Shown here piece after piece: positions 21,784-32,309 of a stretch of DNA of 64,000 nt. This DNA comes from Eurosta solidaginis (lineage: Eukaryota > Arthropoda > Insecta > Diptera > Tephritidae), in NCBI RefSeq assembly GCF_040869045.1, contig NC_090319.1, positions 306,020,998-306,084,997 on the forward strand. The letters run 5' to 3'. Both the position numbers and the translations under genes were made by a program. The stretch's first letter is position 1, and each line of letters starts with the position of its first letter. The notes beneath the pieces were generated by a model, which was not told where the DNA came from, did no database searches, and saw only the letters and a program-made list of their open reading frames with translations.

Positions 21784-22587
21784 TAAAGAAACGCTCATGA
21801 CCACATACAAAGCAATTAGCCAGCCGATTACGTGCTACGCGTCACCCATATGGTCGCCAAGCCTAAAAACTACCCACTGGACGAAACTACAGGCCTGCCA
21901 AAATACTGCTCTCAGTATCGCCACGGGCTGTCTTCTTATGTCCCCAGAACACCATCTGCATAATGAGGCGAGAATACTCCCCATCAGGGAGAGAAATGAG
22001 ATGCTGACCAAACAGTTTCTGTTGAATACCCAGAAACCTGGGCATCCCAACAGACATCTGATTGACGAACCAGCACCGCCTAGGGGCCTAATGAGTCATC
22101 TCCGTAAGCATTTTGAGGAAATACGGCACCTGAGAACCCAGCCGTATGAAGCGGAAAAACACAAGCAGGTCCTTGGTGAACTCCATAGACAGGCGTCGGA
22201 CCTTTATGTCGGGAATTGCCCGGTGAATCCAGTACTTGAAGAAAATATCCAGAACTCGCGGAAGAGGAACGCATACTCCCCAGGGAAACGCGTGTCACTC
22301 TTGCTCAACTTCGTTCTGGATACTGTAACAGGTTAAACTCTTACCTATCCAGAATCAACCCCGACATACAAAATGTATGCCCCGCTTGCAATGTGTCCCC
22401 ACATGACACCAACCATCTCTTTAATTGTAATGTGGAACCAACGCCTCTAACACCCCTTTCCTTATGGTCCACCCCTGTTGAAACGGCAAGTTTCCTTGGA
22501 CTCCCGTTAGAGGATATTGATGACAATTTGTGATCGGTCGCGGCTATTAGGTGGGGCGAGCATTGCTACAACAACAACAACAACAAC
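21784..22587 (+). mobile_element. Truncated second copy of the 2A LINE fused to the first
   Basis: Starts at ATAAAGAAACGCTCATGACC (equivalent to about 20988 of the first copy) straight after the first copy's CAA tail. It ends with its own (CAA)7-type tail at the right TSD (22588-22599). It differs from the first copy by scattered substitutions and a 3-base difference (TGTCTTCTTATG versus TGTCTTATG); a 1-base loss near 22250 shifts its frame. No TSD separates the two copies. Confidence 0.88.
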
Positions 22588-22599
22588 ATTAATTCTTTT

Positions 22600-23815
22600 T
22601 TGAAATGCAGTGCATTACTTATATGTCTTATTCTGGCTGGAAGGGAGTTCCAAAGACGGATCGAAGTAACGAAGAATTGGCGTTCAGAAATTAGCATACG
22701 GTGTTTAACATGTGCAAGAACCATTGTCCTCGTAGAATGAAGAAATTGAAGCCTTCGATATAGGTAATAATTAAATTATCTTATGCAAGGTAATAAGTGT
22801 TCTAAACTTTAAAAGGTGGTCAAAAGAAATGTCTAGCAACTTTGCAGAATAACAGGAAACGTGATCAAGTCTATTCAGCCCGTAAACGTATCTAGCAATG
22901 TTATTGTAGGCAACATTAAGCTTCTTTTTACTCACAGCATCACAGTTTGAAAAAATCTCACAGCCGTAGAGGAGCGTAGGTATTAAGTACGCTTTGGATA
23001 AAAGTATTCGAATATGTAGCGGAGTGAAATACTGTGTCAACCACAGTGTACGGAGCATACCGTACACTTTTCCTACGGTTCTAAAGATATGGTCTCTCCA
23101 GGACAATGTTTTGTTAAAAACTATGCCAAGATTTCTTGCCGTGTCAACATATTCTATAACAGAATTTTCAAACATAATATTGTTAAGCCATTTGTAGCTA
23201 GCAGCTTTCTACGGATAACAATGCACTTCGACTTTCTAGGATTTAGACATAAACCATTCATGGAAGCCCATACACCTATTTGACTAAGGTCTTGATTCAA
23301 GTTACTTATACATAAACTCATACAATCGAAAGGACAGCAAGTAAACAATTGAACATCGTCAGCATAGATGTGGACGTCACAATACTTAAGAACACGAGGC
23401 AGGTCATTAATGTACAATACAAACAACAAAGGACCAAGGATTGACCCTTGGGGTACACCACGCGAAACGTCTAACAAGTTTGACTTTCTATTATCTACAC
23501 ATACTGCCTGCGTTCTGCCAACTAGATAAGATCTGATTAGGTTGGTTGCATGACTGGAAAAATTAAACATGTTTTCCAGCTTTTTACATTGTACGGTAAG
23601 GTCAACAGAGTCAAAGGCTTTAGAGTGGTCAAGAAGGGTTAGGAAAGCCGTATAGTTGTCATCTATGCGCTCCCGTATATCTTCTACCACAGAAATAAGT
23701 GCCGTAGTACAGCTCCTTTTTGGTCTGAAACCGGACTGATGGTCCGTTAAAAGTTTATTTACATGCACATATGTGGCGATCTGCCCATGTAGGATGCGAC
23801 TTAGCGCTCTTTACT
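22600..23815 (-). pseudogene. Jockey/CR1-like reverse transcriptase with frameshift
   Basis: Minus frame from about 23815 to 23154 gives LTDHQSGFRPKRSCTTAL, LLDHSKAFDSVD (motif A), RGVPQGSILGPLLF (motif B) and HIYADDVQLF (YADD). A second frame (23175-22771) continues VIEYVDTARNLGIVFNKTLSW, LIPTLLYGCEIF and NVAYNNIARYVYG; the end reads RLWNSLPARIRH and stops near 22600. Upstream RT motifs and the endonuclease are absent. RNA-dependent DNA polymerase, not functional here. Confidence 0.78.
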
Positions 23816-23992
23816 CAATATGTTTCCCCATCACTCCTCCCCTTTAAGGATTGCAAGATAACACTAAAACTATATATTTCACAAAAAATGCTATTTATTT
23901 TTCAAAATATTTCTAACGGTTCTGATCTGTACTCTTTTGCCGGATAGTGCGCAGACAATAATTTATTTTTAAGTTCAAACAAATGCTGTGTT

Positions 23993-24660
23993 GTGTCTTA
24001 TTCCAAAAAGACAACTGCCACATACTTTATCTACAAACTAAATGCTAAATCTTTTAATCGTTGTCAAGAGAGTAGGGACTTGGGTGTAATTCTTGACTCC
24101 AAACTCTCTTTTTCTAGTCACATTGACTTCATTGTTTCAAAATTTGTTGCAATGGTTGGGTTCAGTAGACGTAACACAAGTGACTTAAGGACCCTATGAC
24201 GTTGAAGGCACTTTATATATCCTTGGTCAGACGAGGTCTTGAATATTGCTCAATAATATGGAATCAATTCTTTGAATCTAACTGCTACAAAATTGAGAAA
24301 GTTCAAAAAATTTTTACAAAAATTGCTTTACGTATGCTTCACTGGCCAGACGGCCTCCCATCATATACCAGCAGACACAAATTGCTTGGTCTTCAGGCTT
24401 TGCTTGACAGAAGAACTTTCATCTCACTCATGCTTGCCTATAATGATATAAACTTTAGTTCGAATTACTCTGATTTATCTAATTTGTTCATTCCATATAT
24501 TCCACTGCGTGATCTTCGGCATAATAGATTATGTATCGAAATATCTCATAAAACGAATTATGCTATGAATGAACCTATAACTAGGACTCTACATCTAGCA
24601 AATCGATTAATCGAAATAACACTACTATTAGTTTTAATAAATATGTAAGTTTAATCGTGA
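23993..24660 (+). pseudogene. Jockey-like RT C-terminal fragment
   Basis: Two frames joined near 24196: ESRDLGVILDSKLSFSSHID, then LKALYISLVRRGLEYCSIIW, KIEKVQKIFTKIALRMLHW, LPSYTSRHKLLGLQ, LRDLRHNRLCIE. Same region as the C-termini at 5558-6037 and 34460-34944. The catalytic RT motifs are missing; both ends are undefined. Confidence 0.7.
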
Positions 24661-24789
24661 ATTGTTTTATATTTTTAACTAGTCTGTAAGAAACCATGTA
24701 GTTATCGACATGTAAGAATTGAAGTAGATTATGGTCAGAGCAAAGCATTTGTCAAACACCAAAGGCATGTCTCAATTGGGTGAATACAA

Positions 24790-25133
24790 TTTCAAGGGGC
24801 TGTGTTCGCAACCCTCTCAAGGGGTTGCCAGCGCAATATATAGCTTCTCCAACTCAATTGTTAACCTCACCTAACTGTGGCGAATCCTGTTTCATTGACA
24901 GCCGAGGTTCTGGCGACCCCAAGTTCCTCATGGAACTAGGGGTGGGGAGGGCGGGAAGGCCTAGAAGGTTTAATGTGGTCTATAAATCGTTCCCAAGATG
25001 GTCGGGCTAGTACCTTAATAGTGATTTGTTACTGGAACGTACCGGATCTATATCCGGCAAAGGACCATCAACATCGGTAACACTCCCCAAAGCCTTCGGG
25101 TAGTATCTTTATCGTTAATACAGCAACAACAAA
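24790..25133 (+). mobile_element. 5'-truncated SINE-like copy
   Basis: Starts at TTTCAAGGGGCTGTG, then GTTGCCAGCGCAATATATAG, AGGTTTAATGTGGTC, ATGGTCGGGCTAG, and ends GCCTTCGGGTAGTATC ... CAGCAACAACAAA. The first 75 or so bases of the family are absent. Confidence 0.75.
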
Positions 25134-26208
25134 GCATGCGCGCACAAAGAAATGACTAGTAATTCAGATTGATATTATTAACAGGTTGACTTAGCACATT
25201 TTTGTTAACAGCTGACGACTTAGCACATTTACACATCATTGCCCACAGCACGTAAAAATGAAAATATTTTTTTTTTTGTGATCGATGTATTTTGAATTCA
25301 TGTTTAAAACTGCATTAAAAACAATTTTTCAAAAAAAAAGGACAGCACATTTTCACATTAAGCTAACGATATGATGAATTTCATGTCAAAACCTATAAAA
25401 AAAAAGGCACACCCTCAGATTTGGATGAAATTTTGCATAGAGGTACACTTCTATACAAGCACAACATCATTTTTAGAAATTCCATTTTTGAAAAATTGTG
25501 GGCAAAGTGTCAAAGTTGTGAAAAAAATGACGGTAATAGGTACTCTGAGGTGTGATAACTACAAAACGGCTTAACCGATTTCAGAAATCTTGGTACTATT
25601 GGAAAGGTATTCGGATTGGCTTTCGAAAATATACACTATACAATTTTTTTTCAAAACTAAGTTTTTAAACTTGGAATAAACTTCAAAGGGCAAGCGTTTT
25701 AAAATATAAGAAATTGGTCGACTTACATTCTAAAATATCGTTTTGATATAACGAAATGTTGTTAACACTAATTATGTATATGCGCCAAGGATTATACGAT
25801 TTTCACCCATAAGTTACGCAATGATATCCACTTAGACTGCTTATGATTTCGAGGGCGCCATCCTTGGCCGAATAGTCACTCCCTAACGTTTCAAGGTAGT
25901 TTCTCTAGTGCAACTTGGCAGCATAGCGCGACAAAAGCATCCGTTGGAAAGTCTTCGAAGCTCCACCTACAGCTTCTAGGAAAGTGACGTTGACGAAGAT
26001 ATGAGTTCGAAGTCGCAGTCGATTTCCTTAAATACATATAAACAAAACCTTTCCAAATATTATTTTTTTTTATTTTCGCTTTACAAGCCTTGCAGATATT
26101 CATCCGCAAGTTAATGATATTGTTCGAGATCGTCAAACATACCATTGAAGTCAGCAGTATGTTTCCATATTCATTCGTTGTGGACAATGTGATACTTTGA
26201 AGTCCAGC
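25134..26208. other. No gene recognised
   Basis: AT-rich sequence with no convincing reading frame, TIR or tail. Confidence 0.3.
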
Positions 26209-26216
26209 CATTCAAG

Positions 26217-26728
26217 GTAATAGTCTAGTTGAGGGGTCGACTGCTAATACGCTACCAAAAATATCGAGGGAGGTGTCAAACGACGCGTATTGATCTCGAG
26301 AACAATAATCCGGAAAAGAAAAATGTTATCTCTGTCCGGAGATATTTGCATTTGAAGTTGGCGATTTCCATGTGGTTGTTGTTGTGTTTGTACCCCCAAA
26401 AAAAATTGTGCATCACCGTGGCGGTAGCCACGGTTATACCACACACCCGGACTTAGCATGGCGTAGCCCAGGGTTATTTTTTATAAGCGCGGCCGAAGGC
26501 CGCCAACTCAGAAAGGTGTTCTGCGCAAAAATACTATGGATACCACCCCCGGTTTCGGAGGTACCCACGGGTCTTTTTTCGGTTTTTCGTTAATATCTTT
26601 TGAACGAGTTAATATTTTTATTTTCCGCCATCGGATTATTAATACTGATGTTAAGACGCGTCGTTTGACACCTCTCTCGATATATTTGGTAGCGTATTAG
26701 CAGTCGACCCCTCAACTAGACTATTACC
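26217..26728. mobile_element. Long-TIR DNA element (GGTAATAGTC family), perfect 8-bp TSD
   Basis: Termini GGTAATAGTCTAGTTGAGGG and CCCTCAACTAGACTATTACC, inverted over about 90 bp. TSD CCATTCAA at 26209-26216 and 26729-26736. The interior holds perfect hairpins CCGTGGC-GGTA-GCCACGG and a GCGGCC-GAA-GGCCG(C/C) motif. No transposase frame. Superfamily not determined (8-bp TSD and GG ends; P- or Merlin-like are possible). Confidence 0.88.
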
Positions 26729-27004
26729 CCATTCAATTCAGAGGTTTACGCCGGTCACTTAATCAGCGGCGGTTTGCTTAGTAGAAGGACAGGTATATGC
26801 GGAGTACGAACGAGCAAGTGACATATTTTCCGGCAGATGCGGGTGTTGCGTTCAAACCTGTCAAGCTGTTCTAGGACGTTGAACGTTAAAAAAATATACC
26901 AAAAAATTTAACTGAAGTTAATTTAAAAAGGGAATATCAAAACACAGTTTGTGTCAAATGGCGGTAAGAGTAGAAGTGGACCTACCTCTCTATATCATGC
27001 GTAT

Positions 27005-27398
27005 TAGGGTGGGTCGATTTGTATGGACGAAAGTAAACCGATATCGCGCCATCGATTTTTCGATAGGATTTGGGCTCAGGAAAAAAAAAATGTCCACTAC
27101 GCATACCCAAAAAAAATAATTTTCGAGCCTGCGAAATTTCATTTTTATGACTTTTCGACTTGGATTTTTAAGGTTTTTTTCATTTGGTTGTAAAATTTTC
27201 ATGTATACCCTGTCCGACCAAAAAATGTCCGCTGAAAACGTTGGTGTTAACAGTTTTTAATTTAAAAATATTTTTTTTTTTCAAAAAAATGTTATCGACA
27301 ATGTTTTTAGCGGACATTTTTGGATCGGACAGGGTATATATGAAAATTTTACAATCAAATCGATGTCGCGATATCGGTTAATAAATCGACCCAGTCTA
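27005..27398. mobile_element. hAT-type fold-back MITE (TAGGGTGGGTCG family)
   Basis: Ends TAGGGTGGGTCGATTTGTAT and AATAAATCGACCCAGTCTA; TSD ATGCGTAT at 26997-27004 and 27399-27406. The core is an inverted repeat around TACCCTGTCCGACC / GGATCGGACAGGGTA. Non-coding. Confidence 0.88.
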
Positions 27399-27406
27399 AT
27401 GCGTAT

Positions 27407-27822
27407 ACCTATATTGTAGTATGTAGTATCAACCAACCGCCTTGTCGAAAATTAACCTACGTTTCCGTATGAAAATATTCTGTTTGTGTTGTTTTTACCG
27501 ATTTCTTGACACCTCAAACCGTTGAGCCGATTGAGTGTAGACGCCTCTTTTCTCATGTTTAAGTCTTTTACCATGGCCGTATGTGGCGATAATAAAACCC
27601 CTTTTGGAGGAATCCCCCAGGAAACAATAAAAAATGCTGCAACCCACTCTGGTAGTCATAATACCAAAATCATTGAGTGAAACTACTTACTCTATACTGT
27701 GATTTTTTCGGCATTTTTGTTTCATCAAAGCATGATATCGATATTCCGAAAAATGTCGAACCTTGGCATTTCTGTTTCGATTAGGCAACTCACGAGGTAG
27801 GTATTTTACTGTCTTATGAAGT
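27407..27822. other. No gene recognised
   Basis: Unassigned sequence between two DNA elements. Confidence 0.3.
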
Positions 27823-27830
27823 ATAATTTT

Positions 27831-28329
27831 GGTAAAAGTCTAGTTGAGATGTCGACTGCTAATACGCTACCAAAAATATCGCGAGAGGTATTAAAAGACG
27901 CGTATTAATCTCGAAAACAATAATCCGAAGGCGGTATCTCTGTCCGGAGATATTTGCAGTTGAAGTTGGCGATTTTCATGTGGTTGTTGTTGTGTTTGTA
28001 CCCACAAAAAAAATTGTGCATCACCGTGGCGGTAGCCACGGTTATACCACACACCCGGACTTGCCATGGCGTAGCCCAGGGTTGTTTTTTATAAGCGCGG
28101 CCGAAGGCCTCCAACGCAGAAAGGTGTTCTGCGCAAAAATACTATGGATCCCACCCCCGGTTTCGGAGGTACCCGCGGGTCTTTTTTCGGTTTTTCGTTA
28201 ATATCTTTTGAACGAGTTAAAAATTTTCCGCCTTCGGATTATTAATACTGATGTCAAGACACGTCGTTTGACACCTCTCGATATTTTTGGTAGCGTATTA
28301 GCAGTCGACCCCTCAACTAGACTATTACC
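27831..28329. mobile_element. Second GGTAATAGTC-family element, perfect 8-bp TSD
   Basis: Left end GGTAAAAGTCTAGTTGAGAT, right end CCTCAACTAGACTATTACC. TSD ATAATTTT at 27823-27830 and 28330-28337. The interior is nearly the same as 26217-26728. Confidence 0.87.
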
Positions 28330-28385
28330 ATAATTTTAAACATTTTCCTTGTGTACACTACAATGAGTTGTATGTTGTATTTAAA

Positions 28386-28961
28386 GGTAATAGTCTAGTT
28401 GAGGGGTCGACTGCTAATACGCTACCAAAAATATCGAGAGAGGTGTCAAAAGACGCGTATTAATCTCGAGAACAATAATCCGTTGGCGGAAAAGAAAAAT
28501 TTTATCCATGTCCGGAGATATTTGCAGTTGGAGTTAGCGATTTGCATGTGGTTGTTGTTGTGTTTGTACCCACAAAAAAATTTGTGCATCACCGTGGCGG
28601 TGGTTCCGCCTTCGGATTATTAATACTGATGTCAAGACGCGTCCTTTGACACCTCTCTCGATATTTTTGGTAGCGTATTAGCAGTCGACCCCTCAACTAG
28701 ACTATTACCTTTTTTATAAGCGCGGCCGAAGGCCGCCAACGCCGAAAGGTGTTCTGCGCAAAAATACTATGGATCCGACCCCCGGTTTCGGAGGTACCCG
28801 CGGGTCTTTTTTCGGTTTTTCGTTAATATCTTTTGAACGCGTTAATATTTTTATTTTCCGCCTTCGGATTATTAATACTGATGTCAAGACGCGTCTTTTG
28901 ACACCTCTCTCGATATTTTTGGTAGCGTATTAGCAGTCGACCCCTCAACTAGACTATTACC
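28386..28961. mobile_element. Rearranged GGTAATAGTC-family pair sharing an end
   Basis: 28386-28709 is a complete short element (TIR to TIR, internal deletion after GTGGCGGTGG). It is followed without spacer by 28710-28961, the right half of another copy beginning TTTTTTATAAGCGCGGCCG. Flanks do not match, so recombination or gene conversion between copies is likely. Confidence 0.75.
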
Positions 28962-29280
28962 CAATTCACAAGGTCTCCTACTCGCTGTATGTGCTTTGTA
29001 TTAATCAAATTTTATACTGGAAACCATGAAAACAACTCAAATCTTAAAATTTTACATGAATACCACACTCTTGTGAAATGCTCAAATTTTTTATTTTTTT
29101 TTGACAATTACATAGAACATAAATTGTACACATGACAGGTTTAAAATCAAAGCACTTACGATAGTAGACCTTGTGAATTGCCTAGATATTTTATGCTTAT
29201 CGTACGGATCCCATAAACAGTTGTTTCACCAAATGAGTTTACAAATAGATCAATTTTAAATAATAATTAGCACATACCAA
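28962..29280. other. No gene recognised
   Basis: AT-rich host or unidentified repeat sequence left of the nested hAT-type element. Confidence 0.3.
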
Positions 29281-29664
29281 CTCATAAATAGAGATGGGAA
29301 ACGGGTAAATACCCAAATGGTAAATACCCGGTAAATTGGTTATATATGGTAAAAATGGGTAAATATCCAAATATTTACCCAACAGAAGGGTAAAAATAAT
29401 CACCCTTATCGCGAAGTTCACGCGAAAAAGTGTTCGCCTTCACTTCTTTTGTTCGGGTGAACTTTTTCCGCCTATCGGCAATTTCGGGCGAACAAAAGTT
29501 CACTTCGAAACAGCTGATGCTCTATTGTGAATTAGCAGTGAACAAATAATTTACTTACAATTGTGTAAATTTTGTAACCAAGCATATATTTCCTCAAAAT
29601 AAAACAAAAATAGGAATACAAAATTTATAAAATAACGTTTAGTATTGCACTTAGGTTGGTATTG

Positions 29665-30085
29665 ATGGAGCGCGAGGAGAATATAAATGTGAAAGCGATT
29701 CGGAGGCAATTAAGGGACAGTTCTAACTCTTTGGAGCTAAATGATTCACTGTAAGCTAAAAATTACTATTTTCAGCAGTTTTGAATAACAATTTAATTTT
29801 TTTCAATTAGCTTTCGCCAATATTACAGGCTATACAAGTCGCCATTCTAATATTTGCTAGTTATTCTTACCAACTCCTTGCCACCATTGAAGCAAAAATT
29901 TGGAGTTCCACCAATTGTAAAGTTGAGTACATGTCTTCGTTTTTTCGCATAGGGAAAAGGCGTTGGAAAGGACCGTGAAGTGCCTTAGCCAATCTTGTTT
30001 CAGTAAGGTGCTCAACATTTTGGAACCGTTGCTTCATTGTAAATTTTACCAAGTAGCGCAACTAACAGCTGATCGGTGAAAATTC
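29665..30085 (+). pseudogene. Harbinger transposase N-terminal remnant with a 60-bp intron
   Basis: ATG 29665 opens MEREENINVKAIRRQLRDSS; a GT-AG intron at 29751-29810 joins in phase to FRQYYRLYKSPF. Then FGVPPIVKLSTCLRFFA, GVGKD and, one frame on, CLSQSCFSKVLNILEPLL. This matches the N-terminal half of PIF/Harbinger transposases (RD.SNPLELPD..F...YRL.K..F; LRF.A.G..Q..VG.D...SQ...SK.L). Stops at the codons after SPF and FFA and a frameshift kill it; the DDE catalytic half is absent. Confidence 0.7.
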
Positions 30086-30748
30086 GCACCATTGTTTACT
30101 ATATAGTTTGGCAGCTTAAGTAGAGGTTATGTTGCGAATAGAGTGGAAGGCAGTGGACTAGGCAGTCGAATGTCATATAATGAAGGAATGGTGTTGGGAG
30201 TTTTTTCAAAGTTAAAAAAAAAAAATGTTAAAAGCTTTAATATAAATAAAACTATTGTTTTAATAACAACAAAAACGCCTTATATATTCTATATACATAA
30301 ATTCGTAAGGATAATCTCACTTTAAAAATTGAGTTAAATAATCTAAAATTTGTTTTTGAAATTGAGTCGAGAACTGTGCGTGTGAATGTGCGAATTTTCA
30401 CCGATCAGCTGTTAGTTGCGCTACTTGGTAAAATTTACAATGATTCGCACATTCACACGAACAGTTCTCGACTCAGTTTCAAAACACAACTTTAGATTAT
30501 TTAACTCAAATTTTAAAGTGAGATAATCTTTACGAGTTTATGTACATAGAATATATAAGTCGTTTTTGTTGTTATTAAAACAGTAGTTTTATTTTTATTA
30601 AAGCTTTTATCAATTTTTTTTTTTAATTTTGAAAAAACTCCGAACACCATTCCTTCATTTTATGACATTCGACTGCCTAGTCCACTGCCCTCCACTCTAT
30701 TCGCAACATAACCTCTGTTTAAGTTGCCAAACTATATAGTAAACAATG
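30036..30748. repeat. Large inverted arrangement A-B-A'-B' inside the Harbinger element
   Basis: A (30036-30090, CATTGTAAATTTTACCAAGT start) and its complement A' (30388-30442) flank B (30091-30386). B' (30443-30748) is the complement of B (CAGTGGACTAGGCAGTCGAA versus TTCGACTGCCTAGTCCACTG). Arms are about 90% alike by eye. Transcribed, the B/B' pair would form a hairpin of about 300 bp. Confidence 0.8.
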
Positions 30749-32309
30749 CGTTGCTTTGTTCACAACGGATAACTTGGCCTGATACTGATACGTTGTCATA
30801 AAAAATAGAATTTATATACTTAACTAGAGGAATTTCACTTTTTGCTCTCAGCTTCCGATTGTGCATTATATTTGTATTTGTATTTATTAGGCAATTCATC
30901 CCAGCACAACAATTTGGCAAACATTATTTTATAGTGCTAGTCGGTAAAAGGCATAAAATAGGAACAATTTAAACTTGAAACTTAAAGCTAATGACTATGG
31001 CTAAGAAAATGTTACAATAAATAATATATTGATTTATTTCTAATAATAAAAGTACATATAATTATAAGAGTACCAAATTTTAAAACAAAAAATTACTTAC
31101 ATTTTGTTTTCCTCTCGTTCGCCTGTAAAATATAAGTGAACAAATTTGGATTTCCCCGCTGTTCATTTCGCCAGAACAAAGATTAGCCGATAAGGTGAAA
31201 TCTTTTTCGAACACGAAAAATTGTTTCGCCACTCTGCGATAGGGTGAACAAAAACTGATTTTTCTCGGGTGAAAATAAAACTCGCGATAAGGGTGAATCT
31301 TTTACAAAATATGAGAAACAAACACACAAATTCAACTAAAAATGTACCCGAGTTGTCCTATATAGGTGTGGGTAGTTATCCATTGTGCTATGGAATCAGT
31401 TTTAATCTGTAATCCAGCGTTTTTCAAAAATCTTTACCCAATAATGTATGCAGTTGCAAAAATTTTTGTTTACCCAGCAAACATTTTAAAACACAAAAAA
31501 GTAAGAAAAAATATTTAAATCGGAGCTTTTACAGTTGATATGAGCTCATTTGAGAGGCCGGAATGAATGTAGTTCCCTTCTTGCAACGATCGTCCCGTAT
31601 GAGCCTAGTAAGATGTACCTTTTGAGCCTAAATCTGAATAAGAGTCCGATATTAATCTTAAAAGGCTTTTGAACAGCTCATATTTAGCTGGCACTCTAAG
31701 GCAACATATATTACTCTAAATAACTCTTATTAAATGACATCTATTTTGCCTATTTACTAAGCATTGTTCGCGCTTATTTTAGGCATATAGAGTTCGACAC
31801 AACAGGAAAAAGTGCGGCAGTTTTGCTGTCAAATTAACAAGTGTTCAAAATACTTACATTTGTAAGATGTAGATGACTGTGAAGAGGCGTACAAGAGCGG
31901 AAAAACGTCGATGCCAATACAAAAAGGAATAGCAAGGGTAACAATAATGTACAAATATAATTCATTTTTTATTAAAATGAAAAATTGTAGTGACAAAATA
32001 TCAATATTTATTCCAAACTCGCTTTGACAAATATAAATATTTGCAAATTGATAATTTTTCTGGTTCCCACATTTCCCACAATATGGGTCCGAAATATTTG
32101 AAAAATTTCAGCCTAACCTATGAGTCTGTTATGATTCAAATTTGATGAAATTATGGACAAACGAAAAATATTAAAATTAGTAAATTAGAAAGCTCCGGAT
32201 AATATATTCTAAATAAAAATTTAATTCAATTAATACTAATTTCATTTCTATCTTATCCTTATGGGAGTTTTATTACAGTTTAACAAAAGTTCTTCCTAAA
32301 AGCCCTGAA

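Larger units (their letters stand above)
17360..23815 (-). mobile_element. Jockey-superfamily LINE split by the 2A LINE
   Basis: The 3' untranslated part lies at about 17360-17728 and the coding part at 22588-23815. The pieces are separated by the 2A LINE, whose 12-bp TSD ATTAATTCTTTT marks the break. Related 3' ends (TTTGTATTTGTATT...TATTTTATAGTGCTAG) occur at about 30875-31020 and 63160-63205. The element is 5' truncated within the RT and frameshifted. Confidence 0.75.
29401..31295. mobile_element. PIF/Harbinger-type DNA element, rearranged
   Basis: TIR CACCCTTATCGCGA at 29401 and its complement TCGCGATAAGGGTG ending 31295; 3-bp TSD AAT (29398-29400, 31296-31298), the size used by Harbinger elements. 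It holds a transposase remnant (29665-30080), a large inverted arrangement (30036-30748) and a Jockey-type 3' end (about 30875-31020). Confidence 0.7.

Noticed and set aside
21835..22526. Several minus-strand ORFs of 60-73 residues repeated in each LINE copy (e.g. MGCPGFWVFNRNCLVSISF)
   Set aside because: They are antisense shadows of the LINE RT C-terminus and recur only because the LINE is repeated.
29867..30061. Minus-strand ORF of 64 residues in the Harbinger element
   Set aside because: The plus strand of the same stretch reads as Harbinger transposase with an intron; the minus frame is its shadow.
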